From Microcaldota archaeon (lineage in GTDB: Archaea > Micrarchaeota > Micrarchaeia > Anstonellales > Bilamarchaeaceae), in the NCBI GenBank assembly GCA_013425425.1, contig JACCLJ010000063.1, positions 1 to 14,201 on the forward strand: a DNA stretch of 14,201 nucleotides. The letters run 5' to 3'. The notes under the pieces were generated by a model, which saw nothing but the letters and a program-made list of their open reading frames with translations, did no database searches and had not been told where the DNA came from. This document shows positions 6,347 to 12,681 of this stretch, one piece after another. Position numbers and translations under genes: made by a program. Within the stretch, counting starts at the first letter, position 1. Each line of letters opens with the position of its first letter.

Positions 6347-7101
6347 TTTTTTCCACCCCTGAATCTTTCATTCAGCGCCTCAAGCGATTTTTCCGTGAAA
6401 ATCGCAAGCCTTCCGGGATGCGTTCCCGGGGCGAGATGCCTCGCCTGGAGCGCCTTCGCCTCCACGACATCAACGCCGGCGATGTTGGAGCCCGCCTTTG
6501 CGGAACCTTCCCCGGATATTATTATGAGCGGCGCCTTGGAGCCGTTGCGCTTTGCCTTTTCCAGTAGCGGCAGGAGGTTCAGCGCCTTCATGACTGCAAG
6601 CACGTCCTTCGTTTTCTTGAGCCCCTCGAGCGAATTGTCGACCACGAGCGGAAGCGAAGCTCCGATTTCATGGCTCATCCTTGCGCACACGGTTTTCCTG
6701 TCCGCGGCGAATGCGAGCGCGCTTTTCAATGCCTTCGCGTATTCCCTTTTGTTCATCTCTTCCGCTATCCTCCTCTCGGCCTTGGGCGGATGCGCCCTTC
6801 TTCCCTTCACCGAGCCGGGGATCCTTTTCACCTTTCCGTATCTTCCTTTGGGAAGGACTTCGTGGGGCTTGTGCGCTATTCCCTTGTTCTTTATCGCCCC
6901 GTAATCCTCCTTTCTTCCGCGGTATGTCGCGGACGTCTCCAAACCGGCGAAGCGGTAGCATCCCTTCGGCTGGCGCTCCTTGCTTTCATCGCTGAGCACC
7001 GCGCGCTTCACGAGGTCGGACCTTTTTTCCTCATCGAAAAAATGCGGAAGCTCGATCTGCTTCACGGCTTTCCCTTCAAGCGAATACAAAGTTCCTTTCA
7101 T
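6343..7101 (-). CDS. rpl4: 50S ribosomal protein uL4 (L4)
   Basis: 252 residues with the archaeal uL4 opening MKGTLYSLEGKAVKQIELP. The tunnel-loop region is rich in Gly/Arg (residues about 60-90, including PGSVKGRRAHPPKAE). The Rossmann-like core contains PLVVDNSLEGLKKTKDVL and GVDVVEAKAL. Three starts are possible: GTG 7110, which overlaps the uL3 stop as GTGA, ATG 7104 and ATG 7101. I chose 7101 because the family begins at this Met and because the GGTGATC just upstream then acts as ribosome binding site at a workable distance. Confidence 0.93.
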   Translation of the reverse strand: MKGTLYSLEGKAVKQIELPHFFDEEKRSDLVKRAVLSDESKERQPKGCYRFAGLETSATYRGRKEDYGAIKNKGIAHKPHEVLPKGRYGKVKRIPGSVKGRRAHPPKAERRIAEEMNKREYAKALKSALAFAADRKTVCARMSHEIGASLPLVVDNSLEGLKKTKDVLAVMKALNLLPLLEKAKRNGSKAPLIIISGEGSAKAGSNIAGVDVVEAKALQARHLAPGTHPGRLAIFTEKSLEALNERFRGGKK

Positions 7102-7106
7102 CATGA

Positions 7107-8048
7107 TCACCTGGATCTGCCCGGCACGTAGATAAGCTGCGGCGTCTTTGCCTCTCCGCGCTTCCTTACCGCAAGGCGCAATTTCAGCATCCTCTTCACC
7201 GGCCCGGGCACGGAACCGCGGATGAGGACGTAATCGTTTTTCACGAAACCGTAGCTCGTAAAGCCGCTGGACGGATTTATCTCGTCGGCATTGCTGCCTA
7301 TCTTAAGTATCTCCTTGCTGAATTCGGTCCTCTTGTGGTATCCCATCTGCCCCGCCCGGGGGACGGTGTATGCGATGTATGGGGGATGGAACGGGCCGAG
7401 CGTTCCCACGTGCCTTCTCTTTCCCGTCGCTTTTCTCCTCTGGATGGAAACGCCGAACCTTTTGACGGTGCCCTGCCATCCCTTGCCCTTTGTAACCGCG
7501 ATTATGTCAACGAATTCGCCGGGCTTGAAAACCTCCGAGATCTTCAGCTCTTTTCCCAGCATTGATTTCGCGTATTCCAGCTTTTCCTTCGCGTCCTTTC
7601 CGCCGAATCCGAGCTCCATCCTCTCTATGTGCTTTTTTCCGAAGCCGGTTTTCTCCGGCTGCGCGAAAACGAGGAGCCTGGCGTCCCTTACGCTCTCTTC
7701 CTTTATCCCGCTTTTCTTCTTGGTTTTTATCCCCGTCGCCTTGAGTATCTTTTCGTCATGGGTGAGCATGTCGCCGATTGAATTGACGCCGTCGTAGCAT
7801 CTGATGCCGTACACGACCATCGGGGGCACTTCCACCACCGTCACCGCGCTTACGACCTCCTGCCCTTTCGAGGGCGATTCCGTCTGGTCTATGTGCGAGA
7901 CGTGCATCATGCCTGCCTTGTATCCTGCGAAGCCCAGGAGCCTTTTCTCCCCTACGGGCTGCCACTGCGTCCTGGCATTCTGATTGCTTGCCCGTTTCCT
8001 TGGCCTGTGAGCCATCGACCCGTGTCTGGGTTTTCTTTTGTCTACCAT
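7107..8048 (-). CDS. rpl3: 50S ribosomal protein uL3 (L3)
   Basis: 313 residues; first gene of the ribosomal operon. The N-terminus KRKPRHGSMAHRPRKRA (4-20) is the archaeal/eukaryotic uL3 form. GFAGYKAGMMHV (39-50), TKGKGWQGTVKRFGV (186-200) and RAGQMGYHKRTE (231-242) are family hallmarks. The start is set at ATG 8048 from the family pattern and a GGTG about nine bases upstream. The frame is open a further 14 codons upstream, but that sequence does not resemble uL3. The GC-rich leader upstream may be regulatory. Confidence 0.95.
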   Translation of the reverse strand: MVDKRKPRHGSMAHRPRKRASNQNARTQWQPVGEKRLLGFAGYKAGMMHVSHIDQTESPSKGQEVVSAVTVVEVPPMVVYGIRCYDGVNSIGDMLTHDEKILKATGIKTKKKSGIKEESVRDARLLVFAQPEKTGFGKKHIERMELGFGGKDAKEKLEYAKSMLGKELKISEVFKPGEFVDIIAVTKGKGWQGTVKRFGVSIQRRKATGKRRHVGTLGPFHPPYIAYTVPRAGQMGYHKRTEFSKEILKIGSNADEINPSSGFTSYGFVKNDYVLIRGSVPGPVKRMLKLRLAVRKRGEAKTPQLIYVPGRSR

Positions 8049-8169
8049 ACCACTGCACCGTTTGCGTAGCGTTGCCCGTAAAATGAGCAAAGCACGTAGC
8101 CCTACTCCTGCGCCGGGTCGCTCTTTTACAAGAAGCTTAGAGAAATGATAAGAAGAAAGGTTTAAAAAA
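8049..8169 (-). promoter_or_regulatory. Promoter and about 90-base leader of the ribosomal operon
   Basis: A TATA box at 8161-8169 (minus strand TTTTTTAAA) would start transcription near 8139. This leaves a leader of about 90 bases before uL3, unlike the leaderless genes nearby. The leader is GC-rich, carries GCTACG twice (within GGGCTACG and ACGCTACG) and ends with GGTG, the likely ribosome binding site. Ribosomal protein leaders are often autoregulatory; no specific structure is proven here. Confidence 0.5.
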
Positions 8170-8213
8170 GAAATGTTCGGCAGCGGATTATTTTTGAGAC
8201 AGGGCCAAAATTT

Positions 8214-8675
8214 TCAAAATTGCCCTTTCCTGAAATAGCTTGCCACTGCGCGCTTTTCCTCTTCCGGGATTTCAAGGGTTGCAAGCTGGGTTTTTCCTGC
8301 CCAGAAAACATCCCCGCCCCGCCCGTCCGCGATTGCCTCGAAATCGAAACATTTCGTGATCTGCTCTTCTCCGTGGCTCCGGCTTCCCATATATCTGGTT
8401 ATGCGCACCGCATCAAGCCCCGCCCTGGCCGCGGCCTTCCGGATTTCCTCCTCCATTTCCTCGCCGTCCGCCTCGGGATGTATTCCGCAGGAGGGGAGGA
8501 GATGGAATTTCCCCCCGCCGCGGCTTTTTACCAGCGCAATCGCGTCCCCGTGCCTTATGAAAATCCTTGCGCGCACGCCCGATGCGCCGCTTCTCCTCGC
8601 GATTGTCATGAGATACCTGTAAGTGCTCGCGGAGAGCGCGCATTCCTGTTTTCCCGGCCCTTGTTTCAATTTCAT
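8214..8675 (-). CDS. Nudix-like protein with degenerate Nudix box
   Basis: 153 residues. The layout resembles a Nudix hydrolase: a beta strand with RARIFIRHGDAIALVKS (35-51), then KFHLLPSCG (56-64), a Glu-rich helix and RAGLDAVRI (84-92). The Nudix box (G-x5-E-x7-RE-U-xEE-x-GU) is degenerate. The REUXEE segment reads RKAAAR (79-84), so the metal-binding glutamates are missing, and the box is one residue longer. If the fold is right, it is probably not an active Nudix hydrolase. The start ATG 8675 has a GGTG seven bases upstream and a TATA box at the expected distance. It ends about 165 bases before the uL3 start and may stand alone. Function unknown. Confidence 0.8.
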   Translation of the reverse strand: MKLKQGPGKQECALSASTYRYLMTIARRSGASGVRARIFIRHGDAIALVKSRGGGKFHLLPSCGIHPEADGEEMEEEIRKAAARAGLDAVRITRYMGSRSHGEEQITKCFDFEAIADGRGGDVFWAGKTQLATLEIPEEEKRAVASYFRKGQF

Positions 8676-8682
8676 AATTTAA

Positions 8683-8723
8683 CACCATTATTAACTATAC
8701 ATGGCGCATGCCTTGTTTAAATA
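8683..8723 (-). promoter_or_regulatory. TATA box and ribosome binding site of the Nudix-like gene
   Basis: The TATA box on the minus strand is TATTTAAA (8716-8723), predicting a transcript start near 8694. GGTG at 8683-8686 is then seven bases before the ATG at 8675. Unlike several neighbours, this transcript would have a short leader with a ribosome binding site. Confidence 0.5.
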
Positions 8724-8874
8724 GTTTGTGGTGATTAATACACAAATGTGTTTTTCCTGTGATGGAAACGCAGAATAAGCGGAAAACCTGTGGCAGCCCA
8801 CATCTGCATGGAGAGGGCGGAACCGGACGTATACAAATACCACAATTTACACTTTCTATAACTTAACAAAAAGC

Positions 8875-9648
8875 TTATAAATAGGGATTCTCTTCTTCGC
8901 CCTTGCTTTCCTTTTCGCCGACAACGTTATGCACGTTCCTTCCGAAGCTCGCGAAGAAACCGTCCTTTTTCGCTATATACGGGATGACGAGCACCGGCAC
9001 GCCCGCCTTTATGCTTCCGTTTTCCGCATCCCCGAGCGTCGCGACCGGGATTATGTAGAAATCAATGTCGCCGTTCTCCTTCCTGTCCATCCCGTAAACC
9101 GCGAAGTCCGGCTTCACCCCCTTCTTTTCCTCGTATTTCTTTATCAGCGTGTCGAAGGGTATGCCGCATATCCACATGCCTTTCGCATTCGACATCCTGA
9201 ATGTTATGGATGGCATGTTCTTCCAGGCCTTGTTATTGTTGTTTATCTTCACTTTCGCGGAAAGCATCTTTCCGTTGGCCAGCTCAACCGGCTTGACGCC
9301 GAAGCTGAATGAGCCGCCTTCCTTTTTCATGTCGGTTATCAGCGGCTTTGTCTTCTCCACGACGCCCCTGAGGAATCCGGCATCGTAATCCTTGGGCACG
9401 ATCTTTTCGAGCTTCTTCTTGACCTTCAGCATCTTCCAGAATTTCATCGGCTCGGAGTTGGGGATGATCCCGATCTCCTGGAGCTTGTTGAGCTTCTTGG
9501 GGTCCATGCCTTTCAATTCGGGATACTTCGATGCGTCAAACGGCTTCTGGACGACCGGCTTGTCATCTGCAAGCGGCGCCCGTGAAGCGAATGAAAATGA
9601 GAGCAGCGCCGCGCATGCAAGCACGGCGGCCTTTTCTCTAAACCTCAT
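8875..9648 (-). CDS. Secreted protein of unknown function
   Basis: 257 residues. A signal peptide is clear: basic MRFREK, a hydrophobic stretch (7-20), then small residues (FASRA, likely cleavage near 24). The mature part starts with a Lys/Pro-rich segment (PELKGMDPKKLNKLQEIG). It then has alternating beta-type segments (VKINNNN, ITFRMSNAKGMWICGIPF, DIDFYIIPVATL, VPVLVIPYIA), suggesting a beta-rich domain. The only cysteines are C12 (in the signal) and C161. The C-terminus is Glu/Lys-rich and hydrophilic. No family recognised. The start is backed by a TATA box centred about 27 bases upstream, giving a leaderless mRNA. It is probably exported by the Sec pathway to the cell surface or outside. 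Confidence 0.85.
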   Translation of the reverse strand: MRFREKAAVLACAALLSFSFASRAPLADDKPVVQKPFDASKYPELKGMDPKKLNKLQEIGIIPNSEPMKFWKMLKVKKKLEKIVPKDYDAGFLRGVVEKTKPLITDMKKEGGSFSFGVKPVELANGKMLSAKVKINNNNKAWKNMPSITFRMSNAKGMWICGIPFDTLIKKYEEKKGVKPDFAVYGMDRKENGDIDFYIIPVATLGDAENGSIKAGVPVLVIPYIAKKDGFFASFGRNVHNVVGEKESKGEEENPYL

Positions 9649-9666
9649 GAAAACATATAATGCGAC

Positions 9667-9680
9667 ATATATATTTTAAA
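9667..9680 (-). promoter_or_regulatory. TATA box of the secreted-protein gene
   Basis: TTTAAAATATATAT on the minus strand, centred about 26 bases before the ATG at 9648. It lies directly beside the palindrome at 9681-9693. Confidence 0.5.
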
Positions 9681-9693
9681 CGTGACGGTCACG
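9681..9693. repeat. Perfect 13-base palindrome CGTGAC-G-GTCACG
   Basis: Two 6-base arms around one central base. It abuts the upstream edge of the TATA box of the secreted-protein gene and overlaps the stop codon of the zinc-ribbon gene. It may be an operator for the downstream gene or part of the upstream gene's 3' end. A second perfect hairpin (GCCTCT-AAAC-AGAGGC, 9693-9708) adjoins it. Confidence 0.5.
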
Positions 9694-9841
9694 CCTCTAA
9701 ACAGAGGCTCCATCCGCATGCCGCGCATTCAAGGCAGCCCTCGGTATGCTTCAGCTTTGCCTTGCAGACCGGGCAGATGGACTGCTTGATCAGTTCGTCT
9801 TCTGCTTTTTTATTTTCCTCGGTGCTCTCGTTTTCTCCCAT
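9689..9841 (-). CDS. Small zinc-ribbon protein (50 residues)
   Basis: Short gene from ATG 9841 to TGA 9689. Residues 1-20 are acidic and probably disordered (MGENESTEENKKAEDELIK). The rest has CPVC (C23, C26) and GCLECAACGWSLC (C36, C39, C42, C47). The CPxC...EGCxxCxxCGWSxC pattern is a zinc ribbon, and resembles the C-terminal zinc tails of some archaeal enzymes such as class II ribonucleotide reductase. As a free protein its partner is unknown. It starts three bases after the stop of the upstream helical-protein gene, so the two form an operon. A chance open frame would be unlikely to carry this cysteine spacing. Confidence 0.8.
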   Translation of the reverse strand: MGENESTEENKKAEDELIKQSICPVCKAKLKHTEGCLECAACGWSLCLEA

Positions 9842-9844
9842 ATC

Positions 9845-10231
9845 TTACGCAGCCTTTTTCAGCAGTGACGCTAAGCCCTTCATCAGCCCTTCGGACTTCG
9901 CCTTCCATCCGGCCATGAACGCCTGCATGCCATCCATGCCTTTTAGCTTTGTGAGCAGACCGTCTGCGGTCTTCAGAACCTTCTTGTCGGTATCGAGGCC
10001 GGGCACCTGATGGATGAGCATTACGAAATCGGTGATGCCCCTCTTCGTATACATCCTCTTGCCGTCCCTGTCCTTTTTCTCGGCCCATTTCTCAACGAAT
10101 TCCTTTGCTGAATGCGTTTTGATGAAATCCTCTGCAGAAGCGGCTTTTTTCAGGGTTTCTTCTTCGAGTTTTGTTTCTTCCTCGGGTCTTTTCATCTCTG
10201 ACTTGAACGCATTAAGCAGGTTCGATAACAT
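9845..10231 (-). CDS. Small, highly charged helical protein, function unknown
   Basis: 128 residues, no cysteines and no signal or membrane segment. Predicted mostly helical: a Lys/Glu-rich N-terminal third (KRPEEETKLEEETLKK), a middle part (EDFIKTHSAKEFVEKWAEKKDRDGKRMYTKRG, quoted in pieces: EDFIKTHSAKEFVEKW and DRDGKRMYTKRG), and a C-terminal amphipathic region (MQAFMAGWKAKSEGLMKGLA). No family recognised. A clear GTGGTGA ribosome binding site lies six bases before the ATG at 10231. It is the first gene of a two-gene unit with the zinc-ribbon protein and shares its promoter region with the divergent lipoprotein gene. Confidence 0.8.
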   Translation of the reverse strand: MLSNLLNAFKSEMKRPEEETKLEEETLKKAASAEDFIKTHSAKEFVEKWAEKKDRDGKRMYTKRGITDFVMLIHQVPGLDTDKKVLKTADGLLTKLKGMDGMQAFMAGWKAKSEGLMKGLASLLKKAA

Positions 10232-10263
10232 GGGGGGTCACCACAAAAACATTCTCGTTAAAC

Positions 10264-10271
10264 TTTATAAA
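10264..10271. promoter_or_regulatory. Palindromic TATA box shared by two divergent genes
   Basis: TTTATAAA is its own reverse complement. Read rightward its centre is 26 bases before the lipoprotein ATG at 10293 (leaderless). Read leftward it predicts a start near 10242, just at the GGTGA (10238-10242) of the helical-protein gene. One box may therefore serve both directions. Confidence 0.5.
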
Positions 10272-10292
10272 TCTACCGTCATGATTTAACAT

Positions 10293-11225
10293 ATGAAACG
10301 CGTGATTTTTCTTGTTCTGGGGATTTTCCTGCTTGCAGGATGCATAACCGCACCTGGCGGAACGGCCGGCACGACGGGCGGAACCGGAGGGGCTGGCGTA
10401 CAGCAGAACCAGACCATCAACGTAAACGTCGGCGAAACCGCAGGAACGCAAACCGGCGGGGGAACGCAGGGCGGAACAGTGCCTGCCACCGGAGCAGCCG
10501 GCGGGGAAACGGTAACGCCGCCCGCGGAAACGAACCCGCTGGATGCGATAAGCCATAAGGAGATTACGTTCACCACGCAGGACGGGTGGAAGATTTACGG
10601 TACGCTCTATTATTCCGGCTCGGACCAGTATTCAAGGCCCACGAAAGCGATAGTCCTCATACCTGAGCTCGGCAAGGAGAGGAGCAGCTACGACGAGCTT
10701 GTGCCGCTCCTGCATAACGCGATTTCCGGTGCGGACATAATAGCGCTGGATATGCGCGGCCATGGCAAGAGCACGAACCTCGGGACCTACCAGGCGTTCC
10801 AGACCGGGGATTTCCGCGCATCGAAGAATGATTTGAAGGCGCTGAGGGATTATCTCGGCGTCTCAAGGCCTTCCATAACCACTTATTATATTGTAGGGAC
10901 GAGCATGGGGAGCTCGATTGCGATGGATTATGCCGCAAGCCATGACGAGGTTGCGAAGCTCGTGATGATTTCGCCGGGCACCGCATACCGCGATTTCGAC
11001 ATAAACGAATATGCGCAGGCTTACCTGCACGAATTGTACATAACCGCCGCATCAGAGGACAGCTATTCCATGGCTTCTGCCAATACGATCAATGCAGAGT
11101 CGCCTTCTGATACGAAAGTGCTCAAGATATACTACAGCATATCAGACCATGGCACGGAGCTGTTCGATGCGACAAAGGACAAGGAACAGCCATTGCTTCC
11201 GCTTGTCGCAGACTGGCTGAAGTGA
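10293..11225 (+). CDS. Lipoprotein alpha/beta hydrolase
   Basis: 310 residues. An N-terminal lipoprotein signal (MKRVIFLVLGIFLLAGC) has its lipobox cysteine at C17, so the protein is probably anchored on the outer face of the membrane. Residues about 18-78 are a Gly/Thr/Ala-rich linker. From about 85 an alpha/beta hydrolase domain follows: strand KAIVLIPELGKE (118-129, oxyanion region), DMRGHGKS (153-160), and the nucleophile elbow GTSMGS with S204. The likely acid is near D256 and the likely catalytic histidine is H286 (SDHGTE). Such serine hydrolases cleave esters or peptides; the substrate cannot be read from sequence. The start is supported by a TATA box 26 bases upstream. Confidence 0.9.
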   Translation: MKRVIFLVLGIFLLAGCITAPGGTAGTTGGTGGAGVQQNQTINVNVGETAGTQTGGGTQGGTVPATGAAGGETVTPPAETNPLDAISHKEITFTTQDGWKIYGTLYYSGSDQYSRPTKAIVLIPELGKERSSYDELVPLLHNAISGADIIALDMRGHGKSTNLGTYQAFQTGDFRASKNDLKALRDYLGVSRPSITTYYIVGTSMGSSIAMDYAASHDEVAKLVMISPGTAYRDFDINEYAQAYLHELYITAASEDSYSMASANTINAESPSDTKVLKIYYSISDHGTELFDATKDKEQPLLPLVADWLK

Positions 11226-11262
11226 ATCCCAAAACCAGGGAACCTTGAAAGGCAAAAGTACG

Positions 11263-11278
11263 CCTAGTATGCACTAGG
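11263..11278. repeat. Inverted repeat CCTAGT-ATGC-ACTAGG between convergent genes
   Basis: Perfect 6-base arms with a four-base loop, 38 bases after the lipoprotein stop. It could form a 3'-end hairpin for the rightward transcript. Downstream on that strand is purine-rich rather than T-rich, so it is not a classical terminator. Confidence 0.5.
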
Positions 11279-11313
11279 TAAGATAAAAAGAAAAAAAGAA
11301 GAAAAGAAGAAAA
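11279..11313 (-). terminator. T-rich terminator of the membrane-protein gene
   Basis: Directly after the stop codon of the leftward gene the minus strand is almost pure T/C, with repeated TTTTC runs and one TTTTTTT. This is a typical archaeal intrinsic termination tract. Confidence 0.5.
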
Positions 11314-11763
11314 TTATTTCTTCTTTGCCATCGCGCCCGCGACAAGGTAGCCGATCAATGCGATTACCGCACCGATTACCATGCCTATTACGATTCCTAT
11401 TACGGACGCTATAAGGCCTACGCCTACGCCCAGTACTCCAGCCGTAGCATCGCCGCCCACCGCCAGATCAACGCCCAAACCTAGTATGGACGCGATGAAG
11501 CCGATGACCATGCCGATTATGCCGGAGACCAATGCGGTAAGCGCACCGATCACTGCGCTGTCGATTATCTCAAGGCCGCCCTTTGCAATGAGGTAGCCGA
11601 TGTAGGCGTAGAGGATGATGTTCACGATGAACAGCGGAAGTCCGAGTATGCATATGAGCACATTCAAAACCGGAATCGCGCCGATCAGGGATGCCACTAT
11701 CCCAAGCCCGATAATAACCAAGACAGGCAGTTTTGCCAATCCGAATGCTTTTCCAATATTCAT
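11314..11763 (-). CDS. Small glycine-rich integral membrane protein
   Basis: 149 residues, almost entirely hydrophobic with many Gly spaced in GxxxG-like patterns. Membrane segments are estimated at 12-31, 33-60, 68-95 and 110-145, the longer ones possibly as hairpins. The C-terminus is basic (AMAKKK), presumably cytoplasmic. There are no recognisable catalytic motifs; a single Cys (C38) is present. No family recognised with confidence. A minus-strand TATA box (TTTATAAT, 11795-11802) predicts a short leader, with weak ribosome-binding candidates GAGGT (11774-11778) and GTGAT (11767-11771). Convergent with the lipoprotein gene. Confidence 0.8.
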   Translation of the reverse strand: MNIGKAFGLAKLPVLVIIGLGIVASLIGAIPVLNVLICILGLPLFIVNIILYAYIGYLIAKGGLEIIDSAVIGALTALVSGIIGMVIGFIASILGLGVDLAVGGDATAGVLGVGVGLIASVIGIVIGMVIGAVIALIGYLVAGAMAKKK

Positions 11764-11794
11764 ATAATCACTGACCTCACTATCGATTGTAAGG

Positions 11795-11802
11795 ATTATA
11801 AA
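11795..11802 (-). promoter_or_regulatory. TATA box of the membrane-protein gene
   Basis: TTTATAAT on the minus strand, placing the transcript start near 11772, about nine bases before the ATG at 11763. Confidence 0.5.
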
Positions 11803-11924
11803 CCATCTGGCAGTGCGCCCGCACTATTTTTTCGTCACTTTCTCCTCTTTCAGCACAGCACTTGCCTTCAAGGCGAAATTTTAAAGGTTTTCTTATTGTC
11901 GTTAAAAGTGGTAAAAAGGGAGTA

Positions 11925-11932
11925 TTTATAAA
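11925..11932 (+). promoter_or_regulatory. TATA box of the ankyrin-repeat gene
   Basis: TTTATAAA centred about 26 bases before the ATG at 11955, predicting a leaderless mRNA. This decides the start: the upstream in-frame ATGs at 11862 and 11940 would lie before or too near the TATA box. Confidence 0.55.
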
Positions 11933-11954
11933 GAGTTTTATGCTAATAATATAC

Positions 11955-12569
11955 ATGGCGCTTATAACCAAAACCCCGGAAAAGAAAGGAAAAACCGGCA
12001 TCGTTAAAGCGGATGGGCCGCTGGGCGGCCTTGACAGGAAACTGCTTCCTCCTGATACGCTTTCAAAATTGCAATTGAACAAAGAGCTTCTGGAAGCTGC
12101 CGAAAAAGGAGATACCGGCAAGGTGGCTGATTTGCTAAAGATGGGGGCTGACCCGAATGCCAAGGACAAATACGGCGTCAGTGCCTTATCGTACGCCGCT
12201 TACGAACGCCATGTGGAAATCACCCGCCTTCTGCTTGAGAATGGGGCTGACCCGGATTCAAAGTCTAAACTCGAAATAAGCCCGCTGTTCGGTGCGGTAG
12301 GAGAAGGCTATTTACGGAAGTACAGCAACTACAGCAGAGAAATCGTTGAGCTTCTGATATCCAAAGGAGCAGAAGTAAACGGTGTGAATACCAATCTTGG
12401 CTTAACCGCCCTCATGTTCGCCGAATACGGGGCGAGTGAGATTCTGATCGCCCATGGCGCAGACGTGAACGCAAAGGATGCCTTCGGCGATAGCGTCCTG
12501 GTGCACGCAAAAAGAAGGGGACGCGACGATATTGTAGGACTCCTCGAAAAGCACGGCGCAAGAGAGTAA
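11955..12569 (+). CDS. Ankyrin-repeat protein
   Basis: 204 residues. After a basic, probably flexible N-terminus (1-35) come about five ankyrin repeats. The repeats are NKELLEAAEKGDTGKVADLLKM (quoted as ELLEAAEKGD, residues 44-53) with GADPNAKDKYGVSALSYAA, then HVEITRLLLENGADPDSK, REIVELLISKGAEVNGV, GLTALMFAEYGASEILIAHG, and GADVNAKDAFGDSVLVHA followed by DDIVGLLEKHGA. The third repeat has an insert (GEGYLRKYSNYS). Ankyrin stacks bind other proteins; the partner is unknown. No signal peptide or membrane segment is present, so it is probably cytoplasmic. The stop is two bases before the 33-base dnaJ-derived repeat. Confidence 0.92.
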   Translation: MALITKTPEKKGKTGIVKADGPLGGLDRKLLPPDTLSKLQLNKELLEAAEKGDTGKVADLLKMGADPNAKDKYGVSALSYAAYERHVEITRLLLENGADPDSKSKLEISPLFGAVGEGYLRKYSNYSREIVELLISKGAEVNGVNTNLGLTALMFAEYGASEILIAHGADVNAKDAFGDSVLVHAKRRGRDDIVGLLEKHGARE

Positions 12570-12571
12570 TC

Positions 12572-12604
12572 TCAGAACGTCCCGAAAAACCCTTTCTTTT
12601 TTCC
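12572..12604. repeat. 33-base direct repeat, copy 1 (dnaJ 3'-end sequence)
   Basis: This block is identical over 33 bases to 13867-13899, where it encodes the DnaJ C-terminus GKKKGFFGTF and stop. Weaker similarity continues (12610-12623 against 13900-13913, 12 of 14 bases), interrupted here by five extra bases at 12605-12609. The copy lies between the ankyrin gene and the HEPN gene and encodes nothing of its own now. The two copies bracket the HEPN/MNT pair. Confidence 0.9.
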
Positions 12605-12681
12605 GATTATGATTTTCTTTCGAGCATCGCTTCTATTTTGTTTATTATTTCGCGTACAGTTTCCAGCGCTTCCCCTACTTT

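Noticed and set aside
8049..8090. Upstream start for uL3
   Set aside because: The extra 14 residues do not resemble uL3, while ATG 8048 has a GGTG site and the archaeal uL3 N-terminus.
8049..8213. tRNA or C/D box RNA in the uL3 upstream region
   Set aside because: No cloverleaf or paired C and D boxes could be formed.
8746..8778. Ten-codon frame MCFSCDGNAE with a GGTGATT upstream
   Set aside because: The CxxC and nearby GGTGA are suggestive, but the frame is too short to support.
8762..8866. 34-codon plus-strand open frame
   Set aside because: No ribosome binding site, no recognisable motif beyond one Cys, and within chance length.
12572..12604. Transposon or insertion-sequence end
   Set aside because: The repeat is coding sequence of dnaJ in direct orientation, with no terminal inverted repeats and no transposase.
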